NCBI GenBank assembly: GCA_910586445.1
Contig: CAJUHV010000051.1
Span: 1-28,672, forward strand
Length of the DNA: 28,672 bases
From: an uncultured Eubacterium sp.
GTDB lineage: Bacteria; Bacillota; Clostridia; Lachnospirales; Lachnospiraceae
Reading direction: 5' to 3'
The position numbers and the translations under genes are program-made. The notes below the pieces were generated by a model. It had not been told where the DNA came from. It ran no database searches and saw nothing but the letters and a program-made list of their open reading frames with translations. Positions 1 through 7,215 of this stretch are shown piece by piece; the stretch's first letter is position 1; the number at the start of each line of letters is the position of its first letter.

Positions 1-329
1 ACGTATATGAGGACATCAGGGATAAGCTCATGGCAAAGGGAGTGCCGGAGAATGAAATAGCATTTATCCATAATGCCAATACGGAAACAAGGAAAGCGGA
101 GCTGTTCGCAAAAGTAAGAAGCGGGCAGGTTCGTTTTTTGTTAGGCTCAACCGCAAAAATGGGAGCCGGGACAAATGTGCAGGACAGGTTGATTGCATTA
201 CACCACCTCGATGTGCCCTGGCGTCCGTCCGAGGAGGGACGTGCTAAGCGGTACGTTGTAAAACAAATAAAATCGGGGCATTTCGCTATTCAGTTAAATA
301 ATAATTCTCTAAATTTAATTCTTATTTAA
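1..329 (+). pseudogene. Truncated conjugative-element SNF2-type helicase, C-terminal piece
   Basis: The reading frame is open from base 3 and runs off the left edge. An internal ATG at 30 is not the real start. The protein contains the stretch IHNANTETRKAELFAKVRSG, then LLGSTAKMGAGTNVQDRLIA and LDVPWRPS. These are hallmarks of the C-terminal RecA-like lobe of the very large helicase/methylase proteins of Tn1549-like integrative elements. In those proteins WRPS is normally followed by helicase motif VI (a QREGRILRQG-like stretch). Here the homology stops after WRPS at about base 230, and the frame continues into an unrelated segment (EEGRAKRYV onward) before a stop at 327-329. The gene therefore lacks motif VI and everything after it and is almost certainly inactive. 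It marks the left flank as mobile-element DNA. Confidence 0.8.
231..298 (+). repeat. Left copy of diverged direct repeat flanking the locus
   Basis: This 68-base segment matches 28316-28380 closely. Both begin GAGGAGG(G/A)ACGT, share CGGTAC, and end GGGCATTTCG..TTC.GTTAAA. The two copies differ by one 3-base indel and scattered substitutions. Read in frame, both encode a similar peptide (EE-x-R-x-x-RY, then KSGHF, then LN), so they are probably relics of the same coding sequence. It begins exactly where the helicase homology ends. Confidence 0.6.
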
Positions 330-359
330 AAAGTATATTTAGACGCATATCTTTTTAAA
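325..359. terminator. Bidirectional terminator-like inverted repeat
   Basis: TTTAAAAAG (325-333) plus ATAT (335-338) pairs with ATAT (347-350) plus CTTTTTAAA (351-359). This gives a 13-bp stem with one bulged base and an 8-base loop directly after the stop of the truncated helicase frame. The flanking A and T runs would suit weak factor-independent termination in both directions. The stem is very AT-rich, so its strength is doubtful. Confidence 0.4.
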
Positions 360-393
360 ATACCATCTATACAGAAATAATGGGAGATGGTAT
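360..393. repeat. Short inverted repeat
   Basis: ATACCATCT (360-368) is perfectly complementary to AGATGGTAT (385-393) across a 16-base loop. It overlaps the ribosome-binding region of the small ORF at 397, so it could be a hairpin controlling that ORF or an operator. Only the complementarity is seen; function is unknown. Confidence 0.4.
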
Positions 394-396
394 AAT

Positions 397-549
397 ATGT
401 CTGAAAATAAGGAAGAATTGAAATTTATATGGACGTGCAGTATATATACGGATGTTTTGAAAAATCTTGTAGATATAAGGGATGGAAAGATGTTGTTGTA
501 TACAGAAACAGAATATACAAGCATACGGATCGGAGAGCTTATAGCGTGA
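397..549 (+). CDS. Possible 50-residue small protein, unknown
   Basis: An ATG at 397 follows a GGGAGATGG ribosome-binding-like sequence and opens a 50-codon frame ending with TGA at 547-549. The product starts MSENKEELKF and has no motif I recognise. The sequence lies between the damaged helicase fragment and the TerD gene, so it may be a remnant. Support is only the start context and the intact frame. Confidence 0.3.
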   Translation: MSENKEELKFIWTCSIYTDVLKNLVDIRDGKMLLYTETEYTSIRIGELIA

Positions 550-565
550 GGATTCATCAGCTGTT

Positions 566-593
566 TTGATTTTTTGGTATTTTATGATATGTA
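566..593 (+). promoter_or_regulatory. Weak candidate promoter for the TerD-domain gene
   Basis: TTGATT (566-571) and TATGTA (588-593) are 16 bases apart and lie about 50 bases before the gene at 643. The region is AT-rich, so chance matches are likely. It is listed because some promoter is expected here. Confidence 0.22.
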
Positions 594-642
594 TTAACCG
601 AACGCAGAGATGTGAATATTATTAAAAAGGAATGAAAAATAT

Positions 643-1566
643 ATGTCTACGATTCAAGACACTATCATACGCGCAGTTAAGGTTAAGGGCTATAGAATTC
701 TGGAGGATAAGGATGCTCTGTGTGTCATTCTGGAGGATTTATCTCCTGATTTGTATAAAGAAAGGGAATTTATTGACAAAGTATATAATAACGGAGTAGG
801 AAAAATTATATTAAATGCCTGTTTGTCAGATTCATCGAAAAAACACGAATACTTAAAAGAGGCAGATGCATATCTCAGTGAAGAAAATGGGCTCAATGAA
901 GAATGGAGAAGACGGCTGCTGTCCTATTTTGAAGCTGTTGTACAGGGAGGTGTTGCCGTTTCATTTAATACTTCAACATTAATGCAGCAAACGGTACAAA
1001 AAGGGCAGAGAGTGCTGCTTGATAATTCTATGAAGATGGCTCTGGTTGGGTTTGGGTGTAGTACTGTCGGATATAATGGGGGATTCGACTTTAGTTTGGA
1101 TATGTCTGCGTTTTTGCTGGGTGAAAACGGCAAATGCCTAAGAGATGAGGATTTTATTTTTTACAATAATCTGAGCGGAAGAGATCATGCGGTTGTTTAT
1201 CAGGAAAATAGTCTGTTGGGTGCGGGGGCTGGGGAAGATCAGAGTCTTATCATTGATTTTTCAAGGATCCCAGATGAAATTAAAAAGATTGCAGTCTGCG
1301 TGACAATCTATGATGCCGCTGTCCGCAGCCAGAACTTTGGACAAGTTTCAAATGCTTGCATTAGAGTGGTTAAGATAGCGAATGCATTTGATCCTAAGGG
1401 AGAGGAACAGCTTCGCTTCAATCTGGAAGAGCAGTTTTCTGTTGAGACTGCGTTGGTGGTATGCGAGATATACAGATATAGCGGCAGATGGAAGTTTAAT
1501 GCAGTCGCAGCCGGATTTCAGGGAGGGATGGAAGCTCTGCTAAACAATTTTGGGCTGAGTGTATAG
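643..1566 (+). CDS. TerD-domain protein with N-terminal helical adaptor-like domain
   Basis: The 307-residue product has two parts. Residues 1-100 form a predicted all-helical domain (IQDTIIRAV, ILEDLSPDLYKE, LLSYFE) found again at the start of the Sel1-repeat protein at 25640. Residues about 117-305 are a TerD domain: GQRVLLD, VGFG, GFDFSLDMSAFLL, DFIFYNNL, GAGAGEDQ, VTIYDA, FGQVSNACIRV and ETALVVCEIYR-x3-WKFNAV all match the family pattern. TerD domains bind Ca2+ through acidic loops; D153 in the DMSAF stretch and the GAGAGEDQ loop keep most of the acidic character. TerD proteins usually lack an N-terminal adaptor, so this fusion is unusual. An AAGGAA ribosome binding site precedes the ATG. 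The gene is separated from the main operon by a 278-base leader and may have its own promoter. It is probably a cytoplasmic Ca2+-responsive component of the system; its substrate or partner is unknown. Confidence 0.9.
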   Translation: MSTIQDTIIRAVKVKGYRILEDKDALCVILEDLSPDLYKEREFIDKVYNNGVGKIILNACLSDSSKKHEYLKEADAYLSEENGLNEEWRRRLLSYFEAVVQGGVAVSFNTSTLMQQTVQKGQRVLLDNSMKMALVGFGCSTVGYNGGFDFSLDMSAFLLGENGKCLRDEDFIFYNNLSGRDHAVVYQENSLLGAGAGEDQSLIIDFSRIPDEIKKIAVCVTIYDAAVRSQNFGQVSNACIRVVKIANAFDPKGEEQLRFNLEEQFSVETALVVCEIYRYSGRWKFNAVAAGFQGGMEALLNNFGLSV

Positions 1567-1599
1567 TCAGAGAATAATGTTATTACAGTTGAAATGGGG

Positions 1600-1626
1600 T
1601 TGCTAATCTGTGCAACATAGTATAAT
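1600..1626 (+). promoter_or_regulatory. Candidate promoter of the long operon
   Basis: A perfect TATAAT (1621-1626) is preceded by TTGCTA (1600-1605) with a short 15-base spacer. The interrupted palindrome GTTGC-N8-GCAAC (1599-1603 and 1612-1616) overlaps the -35 and spacer and could be an operator. The suboptimal spacing fits a promoter needing an activator or one that is weak at rest. Transcription from here would give a leader of about 210 bases before the kinase start at 1845. Confidence 0.4.
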
Positions 1627-1682
1627 ATATTATAAATAGTAGTTAGCTTCGGAGGATAATTTATACTGACAAACGTTAAACG

Positions 1683-1751
1683 CTGCCAAATAACGCTGAC
1701 TCACGAGTGTCGTTAACATGAATTATATGGCAGACTTTATTGCTCGTGAGT
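1683..1751 (+). ncRNA. Pseudoknot-capable structured leader RNA
   Basis: Three complementary pairs are visible: CTGCCA 1683-1688 with TGGCAG 1728-1733; TAACG 1691-1695 with CGTTA 1711-1715, nested inside the first; and ACTCACGAG 1699-1707 with CTCGTGAGT 1743-1751, nine perfect pairs. The 5' arm of the last pair sits in the loop of the second stem and its 3' arm lies outside the first, so the set describes a pseudoknot. At the DNA level the same pair could instead be a spaced operator. It lies between a TATAAT box and the kinase gene. It is a candidate cis-regulatory RNA, with no family recognised. Confidence 0.45.
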
Positions 1752-1770
1752 ATATTATTATATGAACTGC

Positions 1771-1776
1771 AGGAGG
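1771..1776 (+). promoter_or_regulatory. Orphan Shine-Dalgarno sequence in the leader
   Basis: A perfect AGGAGG stands 20 bases after the proposed pseudoknot but has no ATG, GTG or TTG within 5-12 bases downstream. It may be a decoy or regulatory ribosome-contact site, or a relic of a lost leader ORF. The kinase uses its own AAGGAAGG site just before 1845. Confidence 0.3.
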
Positions 1777-1844
1777 AAAACTGAGTACATATCTATTTGC
1801 ACTTTAAGATGAAGCTATAGAAAGGGACAAAAGGAAGGCTGGAA

Positions 1845-3212
1845 ATGAGTATGGACGCAAAGAAAAAGGGAGCGGTTATTGAAAATGGAATCACGATTAT
1901 TGATAAAAACAATTCTAAGGTGGCGGTCAATTATTTGATTAGTGATGCGGGAGGCCAGGGAGATGTATATCATGTCACATTCAAGGGTCATGATTATGCA
2001 ATGAAGTGGTACTGTAAACATGCTGATGATGTAATTGGCGGTGCACAATATACAACAATTTCGAAGATTTGCGGAGAGGATAAGAAGCCCAGTGACAAAT
2101 TTATATGGCCGCTTATTTTAGTTACAGAGGAGAATCCGGAAAAAGGAAAAAGGTTTGGCTATCTTATGGAGCTTCTGCCTGAGGGAGTTTATGAGATGGA
2201 GGATTTCCTTAGAATGGACTCTGATCCAAAGGCAGTCAAGTTTCGCAGCTATAATTCTATGCTGGTTGCAGGAATGAATTTTGCAGCTGCGATGCAGCGT
2301 CTGCATTTGAAGGGACTGTCGTATAAAGATCTGAATCCGAAGAACTTTGCAATTAATCCTGAGAATGGGGATGTTTTTGTTGTGGATAATGACAATGTCT
2401 CTGTTGATGGGGATTTATGCTCTGTTAAGGGAACAAAGGGCTATATGGCTCCAGAGATCCCTAAAAGTAAATATAAGACAAATCCCAGAATAGAAACGGA
2501 TTATTATTCCCTGGCAACGGTTCTTTACCGTTTATTTTTTGTCGATCATCCTATGGAAGGAAAAGCGTGGGAGAAATATCCGCTCTGCACGGATAAGGTT
2601 GAGGAATATTTATATGCAATAAATCCGGTATTTCATTTTGATCCAGACAATGACAGTAATCGGCCTACAGATGTATATGCTCCTAATGCCGGCATAAGAT
2701 GGCGTGCTATACCGCAGGAATTGAGAAATCTGTTTGTCAGAGCATTTACGGAAGGGGTAAATCAGCCGAATAAAAGACCGCCGGAGAATGAATGGATTGC
2801 GACAATTGCGAAAACAAAAGATAAGCTGATCCGGTTGAATCCTGAGAGAGAGCAGTTTGTGAACTTTTTGGATCCAAGATCGATTCCGCAGAGATGTTTA
2901 GGGTTAAAAATCGGCAGCAATATGATAGCTGTTTATCCGCAGAAAGCTATATATGAGATTAGTATTGATGGAAATGTCCATCAGTATGCAAGTATTTCGG
3001 CAGGTATCGTTTATGATAAAAAATCAGACAGAATGCTTATAAGAAATCTGACAAGTAAGATTTGGAGATGCTATAACCCTGAATCTAGGCAGTTGACAGA
3101 TGTGGGCAAGGGGCAGGAATATCCACTGTATCCGGGTGTTATGATTGAGTTTCAGAGAGAGCAGCCGAAAATTGTCGGAGAAATATTTGATCCAACAGCG
3201 AAGAAATCATGA
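1845..3212 (+). CDS. Ser/Thr protein kinase of TerY-P type
   Basis: This 455-residue protein has an intact-looking protein kinase domain (about 28-330): glycine loop GGQGDVY (36-42), ATP lysine K54 in AMKW, catalytic loop YKDLNPKN (160-167, D162 and N167), metal-binding D181 in VVDNDN (a variant of DFG), APE (202-204) and ETDYYSL (217-222). It is therefore probably active. A C-terminal beta-rich module (about 352-440, with IAVYPQKAIYEI and a PLYPGVMIEF end) recurs in the pseudokinase at 4262. No membrane segment is seen. It is the first gene of the operon and sits next to a vWA protein, with a PP2C phosphatase farther on; kinase, phosphatase and vWA together are the TerY-P triad known from comparative genomics. 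The likely role is phosphorylation of operon partners such as the vWA, FHA-partner or AAA+ proteins. The start is supported by AAGGAAGG upstream; ATG 1851 is an alternative. Confidence 0.88.
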   Translation: MSMDAKKKGAVIENGITIIDKNNSKVAVNYLISDAGGQGDVYHVTFKGHDYAMKWYCKHADDVIGGAQYTTISKICGEDKKPSDKFIWPLILVTEENPEKGKRFGYLMELLPEGVYEMEDFLRMDSDPKAVKFRSYNSMLVAGMNFAAAMQRLHLKGLSYKDLNPKNFAINPENGDVFVVDNDNVSVDGDLCSVKGTKGYMAPEIPKSKYKTNPRIETDYYSLATVLYRLFFVDHPMEGKAWEKYPLCTDKVEEYLYAINPVFHFDPDNDSNRPTDVYAPNAGIRWRAIPQELRNLFVRAFTEGVNQPNKRPPENEWIATIAKTKDKLIRLNPEREQFVNFLDPRSIPQRCLGLKIGSNMIAVYPQKAIYEISIDGNVHQYASISAGIVYDKKSDRMLIRNLTSKIWRCYNPESRQLTDVGKGQEYPLYPGVMIEFQREQPKIVGEIFDPTAKKS

Positions 3213-3240
3213 ATTAAAATGTGCGAAAAGGAGATAAGAG

Positions 3241-4239
3241 ATGGGCGTTGAAGTATTTGATGATCCATTTGGAACACAGTCTGTTACACCTGGAATAGGG
3301 TCGCTTAAGAAAAATGGATCATATAAGCTGCTGGTAGTTATTTTTGTGGTTGACTGCAGTAAGACAATGAGCGGAGACAGAATAGGCGCTGTAAATGCCG
3401 CTTTACAAGAACTTAAATATAAATTGACAGAAATCAAGAATGATAACAGCCTGGAGCTTAAGGTTGCTATTATGAGTTTTGCTTCTAATGCAAAATGGGA
3501 GCTGCAGCTTACACCGATTGAGGAAGTCAGCCTGAGTACGATACATACGCGTCCGGGCCTGACAGAGTATGGTGCAGCTTTTCATGAACTGAACAAGGTT
3601 CTGCGGAAAGATGCATATATGAAGCATATGGGAAAGATTGCGCCTCCGGCCATTATGTTTTTAACTGATGGAGAGCCGGAAGATGACTATCAGGCAGATT
3701 TGGATGAACTATTGAAAAATGCGTGGTTTACAAATGCAAGCAGAAGTGCGGTTTTATTAGGTGATGCTATATACAACGAATCTGCAAAAGATGTGGTCCG
3801 CCAGTTTGTCAACGATGCGCAAAATGATATAGTTACTGCGGAGGATAGTACAGTCATAATTCAAAAAATCAAACTTGCTACCATGCATACTGTTGCAGGG
3901 GAGCCTATACAGGGCGCTGATGAAAATCCATTTGACCCAAAAGCGTCGGTATATGATAAATCTGATACTGCGGATGGACACTTGGGAGATACATCTGTGG
4001 ATACGGGTAATCCGTTTGGAGACTTTATAAAGCCGGATGATCTGTATCCATTTGATGAACCAGGCGGAGATGATTCGACGTTTGGAAGTGCAGCCGATGA
4101 TAGTTCAGCTGCCGCAGACACGCAGGCGGCAGATCCGTTTGGTGGAAATTCAGTTGATGATGATAATCCGTTTGGTTCTATGGATGACGATGACAATCCA
4201 TTTAGAGATGGCGGCGATCCATTTGGCGGCTTAATTTGA
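3241..4239 (+). CDS. TerY-like vWA protein with (D/N)PF-repeat acidic tail
   Basis: Residues about 28-215 form a von Willebrand A domain. The metal-ion-dependent adhesion site is recognisable: D38-x-S40 in FVVDCSKT (the third ligand is T42 rather than the usual Ser), T108 in GLTEYG, and D143 in FLTDGEP. TerY proteins are cytoplasmic vWA scaffolds that work with the kinase and phosphatase encoded nearby. The tail (about 225-332) is low-complexity, Asp/Gly/Pro-rich, and repeats NPFD, NPFG, YPFD, DPFG, NPFG, NPFR and DPFG; a DDPFG copy also stands at residues 7-11 at the N-terminus. These look like short linear docking motifs. The gap to the kinase is 28 bases, with an AAAGGAGAT ribosome binding site. 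Confidence 0.88.
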   Translation: MGVEVFDDPFGTQSVTPGIGSLKKNGSYKLLVVIFVVDCSKTMSGDRIGAVNAALQELKYKLTEIKNDNSLELKVAIMSFASNAKWELQLTPIEEVSLSTIHTRPGLTEYGAAFHELNKVLRKDAYMKHMGKIAPPAIMFLTDGEPEDDYQADLDELLKNAWFTNASRSAVLLGDAIYNESAKDVVRQFVNDAQNDIVTAEDSTVIIQKIKLATMHTVAGEPIQGADENPFDPKASVYDKSDTADGHLGDTSVDTGNPFGDFIKPDDLYPFDEPGGDDSTFGSAADDSSAAADTQAADPFGGNSVDDDNPFGSMDDDDNPFRDGGDPFGGLI

Positions 4240-4261
4240 CACGGCTGTAAGGAGGTATGCT

Positions 4262-5710
4262 ATGGCAGAGGACAGAGATGTGGTCTCTCCGGATTTAAAA
4301 GCTGCAAAAATTCGAGGGCAGCGGTACAACAGTGTTCTAGGAGCCGATACAGGCATCATGGAGCATGAATCTGCTAAGAAAATGATATTGGTTCAGAATT
4401 ATAAGGGAGTTGACAAACAGCATCTGAACAGCGAAATAAAACAAATGGCAGATCGCTTTTTCGGATTAGACGGCGGCGCTGACTGCATTACGAGTTATGA
4501 TGAGAAGTTGTCAGAGAGTATAAGAAGATTAAAAGGTTTTAAATACATTATTTATCCTTTTACTTATTTTATTCAGCTGGATAAAACAAATGGTAATGTA
4601 TGTTATACGGTTTGTGAATTGCCGCAGGAATTTTCAAACAGATATTGTACGCTTGATAGGGCTGTTGGCAGGTCTGATTTTACATTACATTCAAGAGTTG
4701 TTGCTGCTTTGAATTTTGCTGAAGTTATTAAAATGCTGAATCAGTATTTTGACGGTTTAATTTACAGATTTACACCGGATGCGTTTTATGTAAATGTAGA
4801 GAATGGAGACGTTAAGGTTATTATTGAGCGGCTTTTTTATTGTCAGTCTGTTGATTATGAACGAAGGGTGGATTATTTAAGCTATGGCGGCGGGATTCAC
4901 ATATTAATAGAAGAATATTTTATAAAATTTGAGGCTTATACGATATTTCGGCTGTTATGCGCAGATAATCCGTATGACGGGCGGGAGACGATGATGATGT
5001 TTCCTTTGCTGTCTGCACAGGCATTGAAGCGGATCAATTCCGGTGAATTTGGGTTTATATTTTCGGATTGTGGGAACAGGTACTCTGAATATATCGGGAA
5101 AGACGCTTTTCAGAAATGGAAAAATCTGCCGGCCAGCCTTAGGAAGCTGTTAGAGCATGAGTTAAAAAGAAAACCGGGAACAGGAATATATAAATCGTCG
5201 GATGAATGGCTGAAATACATGAGGATGCTGAGAGACTGCCTTGTATTTGTTAAAGGACAATTCAGGCTTTGCGATCCTGATGTATCAAATAATGTGAAGT
5301 TTATTAAGACCGGAGATTACAGCATTCCGATTTGGCCGCGAAAGGCGGTTTACTGGTATCATATCGGAATGCAGGAAAACTTGGTTGAAAATGGGGTAGT
5401 TGCAGGTGTTGATACAGATGGTTATATAGAGAACTATTCTTCATTATCATGGTATATGACTTGCGACCGTTTACATCGAATGATCAAGCCGGGGGAAAAA
5501 ATAGAACCAGAGATTGGGATGGAAATAGAAATAGAAGATGCAGTTTTGTATATAGTTAATGGTGAGAATCCGGTTCATGATAACGATGATATTGGGATGC
5601 CGTTTGACATATCCGGCCAGACTGCTGTGGGAGATATCATTGGTGTGCAGGAAGATATACGAATACATGAACGGAATCAGCAGGGGATGCAGGAAGGCGG
5701 TGGATTTTGA
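4262..5710 (+). CDS. Pseudokinase paralogous to the operon kinase
   Basis: The 482-residue protein aligns in layout with the kinase at 1845 but has lost its catalytic residues. The catalytic loop reads YRFTPDAFYVN (about 168-178), with no HRD Asp and no catalytic Asn in place. The DFG region is replaced by KVIIERLF (185-192), and no glycine loop is visible. The C-terminal half keeps the shared module: SIPIWPRKAVYWYHI (354-368) corresponds to MIAVYPQKAIYEISI of the kinase. It is probably an allosteric or scaffold subunit. A textbook TAAGGAGGT (4248-4256) precedes the ATG by five bases. Its stop codon overlaps the start of the next vWA gene, so the two should be translationally coupled. The kinase-fold assignment rests on alignment to its neighbour by eye. 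Confidence 0.72.
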   Translation: MAEDRDVVSPDLKAAKIRGQRYNSVLGADTGIMEHESAKKMILVQNYKGVDKQHLNSEIKQMADRFFGLDGGADCITSYDEKLSESIRRLKGFKYIIYPFTYFIQLDKTNGNVCYTVCELPQEFSNRYCTLDRAVGRSDFTLHSRVVAALNFAEVIKMLNQYFDGLIYRFTPDAFYVNVENGDVKVIIERLFYCQSVDYERRVDYLSYGGGIHILIEEYFIKFEAYTIFRLLCADNPYDGRETMMMFPLLSAQALKRINSGEFGFIFSDCGNRYSEYIGKDAFQKWKNLPASLRKLLEHELKRKPGTGIYKSSDEWLKYMRMLRDCLVFVKGQFRLCDPDVSNNVKFIKTGDYSIPIWPRKAVYWYHIGMQENLVENGVVAGVDTDGYIENYSSLSWYMTCDRLHRMIKPGEKIEPEIGMEIEIEDAVLYIVNGENPVHDNDDIGMPFDISGQTAVGDIIGVQEDIRIHERNQQGMQEGGGF

Positions 5711-6333
5711 GTGTTTCGAAAAATACAGTTACAGTGATTTTCATTGTAGACACATCAGGCAGTATGTACGGGCAGAAGATAGCAGCAGTAAATGCCGCTA
5801 TTGCTGAATGCCTTGCGGTTCTTAGAAAATATCAGAATAAAAATGAAAATCTTATGACGGGATATATCACTTTTGATGAGAAGATCGGGAACTTTATTCT
5901 GAAAAAAGATTTGGGAACAGTAGTTTTTAAAGTAGAGCCAAATGGCAGCGGTTTTTACAATATGACGTTATTTTCCTGCCTGTATGAAGGAATGGATAAA
6001 GTTCTGCGTAATTATCAAAACTTTAGAAGTGACTTGTGCCTGTTTTTAATAACGGACGGCAAGCCTGCAGATTCCGGTGAGTATACAGAGCCTTTAGAGA
6101 AAGTAAAAAGCCTGGAGCCTTTTAGAAGAGCAGACAGATATGTGGTTCTTGTAGGAAATGATGTGAACGGCATGGATAATGATGTATTGGAATTTGTTGG
6201 GTTTAAGGCAAATCAGGTTGTACAGCTGTCAGATTTATCAGGAGTTTTAGAAAGAATGCAGATGCTGGCGGCAGATGCAGGCAGCAGTTATGCAGATGAT
6301 AAGGAACGGTATAAATTAATTTTTGGCGATTAA
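5707..6333 (+). CDS. Compact TerY-like vWA protein
   Basis: This 208-residue protein is little more than a vWA domain. A canonical metal site is visible: FIVDTSGSM (D15, S17, S19), T87 in NMTLFS and D117 in LITDGKP. It lacks the acidic tail of the vWA protein at 3241. The start is a TTG at 5707 whose TTGA overlaps the TGA of the pseudokinase, with GGAAGG 9-10 bases upstream; the overlap implies coupled synthesis, probably of two subunits in a fixed ratio. The usual role in TerY-P systems is a phosphorylation-linked scaffold. The C-terminal 20 residues (SYADDKERYKLIFGD) have no recognised motif. Confidence 0.87.
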   Translation: MSVSKNTVTVIFIVDTSGSMYGQKIAAVNAAIAECLAVLRKYQNKNENLMTGYITFDEKIGNFILKKDLGTVVFKVEPNGSGFYNMTLFSCLYEGMDKVLRNYQNFRSDLCLFLITDGKPADSGEYTEPLEKVKSLEPFRRADRYVVLVGNDVNGMDNDVLEFVGFKANQVVQLSDLSGVLERMQMLAADAGSSYADDKERYKLIFGD

Positions 6334-6339
6334 AATTCG

Positions 6340-6346
6340 AAGGAGG
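6340..6346 (+). promoter_or_regulatory. Orphan Shine-Dalgarno before third vWA gene
   Basis: AAGGAGG lies 43 bases before the only workable start of the vWA frame (ATG 6390); an in-frame TAA at 6363-6365 blocks any earlier start. A short frame, ATG 6370 to a TAG near 6433, overlaps the vWA start and could be a coupling leader. Otherwise the site is a relic. Confidence 0.3.
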
Positions 6347-6389
6347 AAGTAGCCGGCATTGTTAAAAATATGATGCAGGCGAAAAAGCA

Positions 6390-7196
6390 ATGGCTGATGA
6401 TTACATGGGATCTGAGGTTTATACACCACAGTTAGGAATAATGCAGACAAAGGGAACCGCTAAACTTTTAAATATCATTTTTATTGTGGATGTATCTGGA
6501 AGCATGCGTGGATATGGCCGGATTCAGGCGGTTAATGATGCGTTCAGACAGATGATTCCGTCTTTGAGACAGATTCAGATGGACAGCATGTCGGAGTTTG
6601 AACTTAAAATTGCAATAATGACATTTGACCAGGAAGCAAGATGGCTTGTTGCTCCTACGCCTATTATGGAATATAACCACGAGGATTTGAAATGCAGTGA
6701 ATTGGTAACATACTTCAGCAATGCGTTTCGTAAATTGGGAGAGAAGCTCACACGAAGGGAATATATGGCGCATACGGGAAAGCTGGCACAGCCTTATATT
6801 ATGTTTATGACAGACGGGGAACCCACTCCGGATGATGATTATAAACCAGAACTTGATGAACTGCTTGAGAACGGATGGTTTAAAGCTTCTCAGCGGTTTG
6901 CAGTGTTGATTGGGAAGGATGCGATTAACAGCCAGAAAGCCAGAGATGCTGTTGTAAGATTTGTAAGCAGTCCGGAAGAGGGCATTATCAATGCAGCGGA
7001 TGCAGCTGCTATTGCAGCAGAGGTACAGGCGAAGACGATTCATACGATCAAAATTGCAACAAAACATAGTGTTTCTGTGAGTACAGCAGCGAGCCAGCCG
7101 GCTGATGATTTGTCTTCTGACTCTGATCACAGTGACTTTGATGGATTTGGAGATTTTGGAAATTTTGGTGACTTTGACGATGGGAGTTTTATATAA
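6390..7196 (+). CDS. Third TerY-like vWA protein with acidic Phe-Gly tail
   Basis: The 268-residue product is closest to the vWA protein at 3241. Both share the N-terminal MG-x-EV element, AKLL.IIFIVD, the GKLAQP/GKIAPP region and FMTDGEP. The metal site is canonical here (D34, S36, S38 in IVDVSGSM; D142). The tail from about 238 is acidic and ends in repeated FGDFGNFGDFDDG-like steps, which replace the (D/N)PF repeats of its paralogue. The ATG has no good ribosome binding site at the usual distance, so translation may depend on coupling from upstream. It probably arose by duplication of the operon's vWA gene and then acquired a different docking tail. Confidence 0.86.
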   Translation: MADDYMGSEVYTPQLGIMQTKGTAKLLNIIFIVDVSGSMRGYGRIQAVNDAFRQMIPSLRQIQMDSMSEFELKIAIMTFDQEARWLVAPTPIMEYNHEDLKCSELVTYFSNAFRKLGEKLTRREYMAHTGKLAQPYIMFMTDGEPTPDDDYKPELDELLENGWFKASQRFAVLIGKDAINSQKARDAVVRFVSSPEEGIINAADAAAIAAEVQAKTIHTIKIATKHSVSVSTAASQPADDLSSDSDHSDFDGFGDFGNFGDFDDGSFI

Positions 7197-7215
7197 AATT
7201 AAGATTGGTAACAAC

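Noticed and set aside
643..1566. A classical tellurite-resistance operon
   Set aside because: Only one TerD domain is present, as a fusion, with no terB, terC, terA or terZ genes; the rest of the locus is signalling and motor proteins, so tellurite resistance is not the likely role.
1683..1751. A short CRISPR-like or retron-like array in the leader
   Set aside because: There is only one set of inverted complementary arms and no regular direct repeats or spacers, no reverse transcriptase and no cas gene in the window.
6468..7214. A 248-codon open frame on the - strand opposite the third vWA gene
   Set aside because: It is a shadow of a well-supported vWA gene; its translation is Arg/His/Cys/Ile-rich with no motif, and the + strand has clear metal-site motifs.
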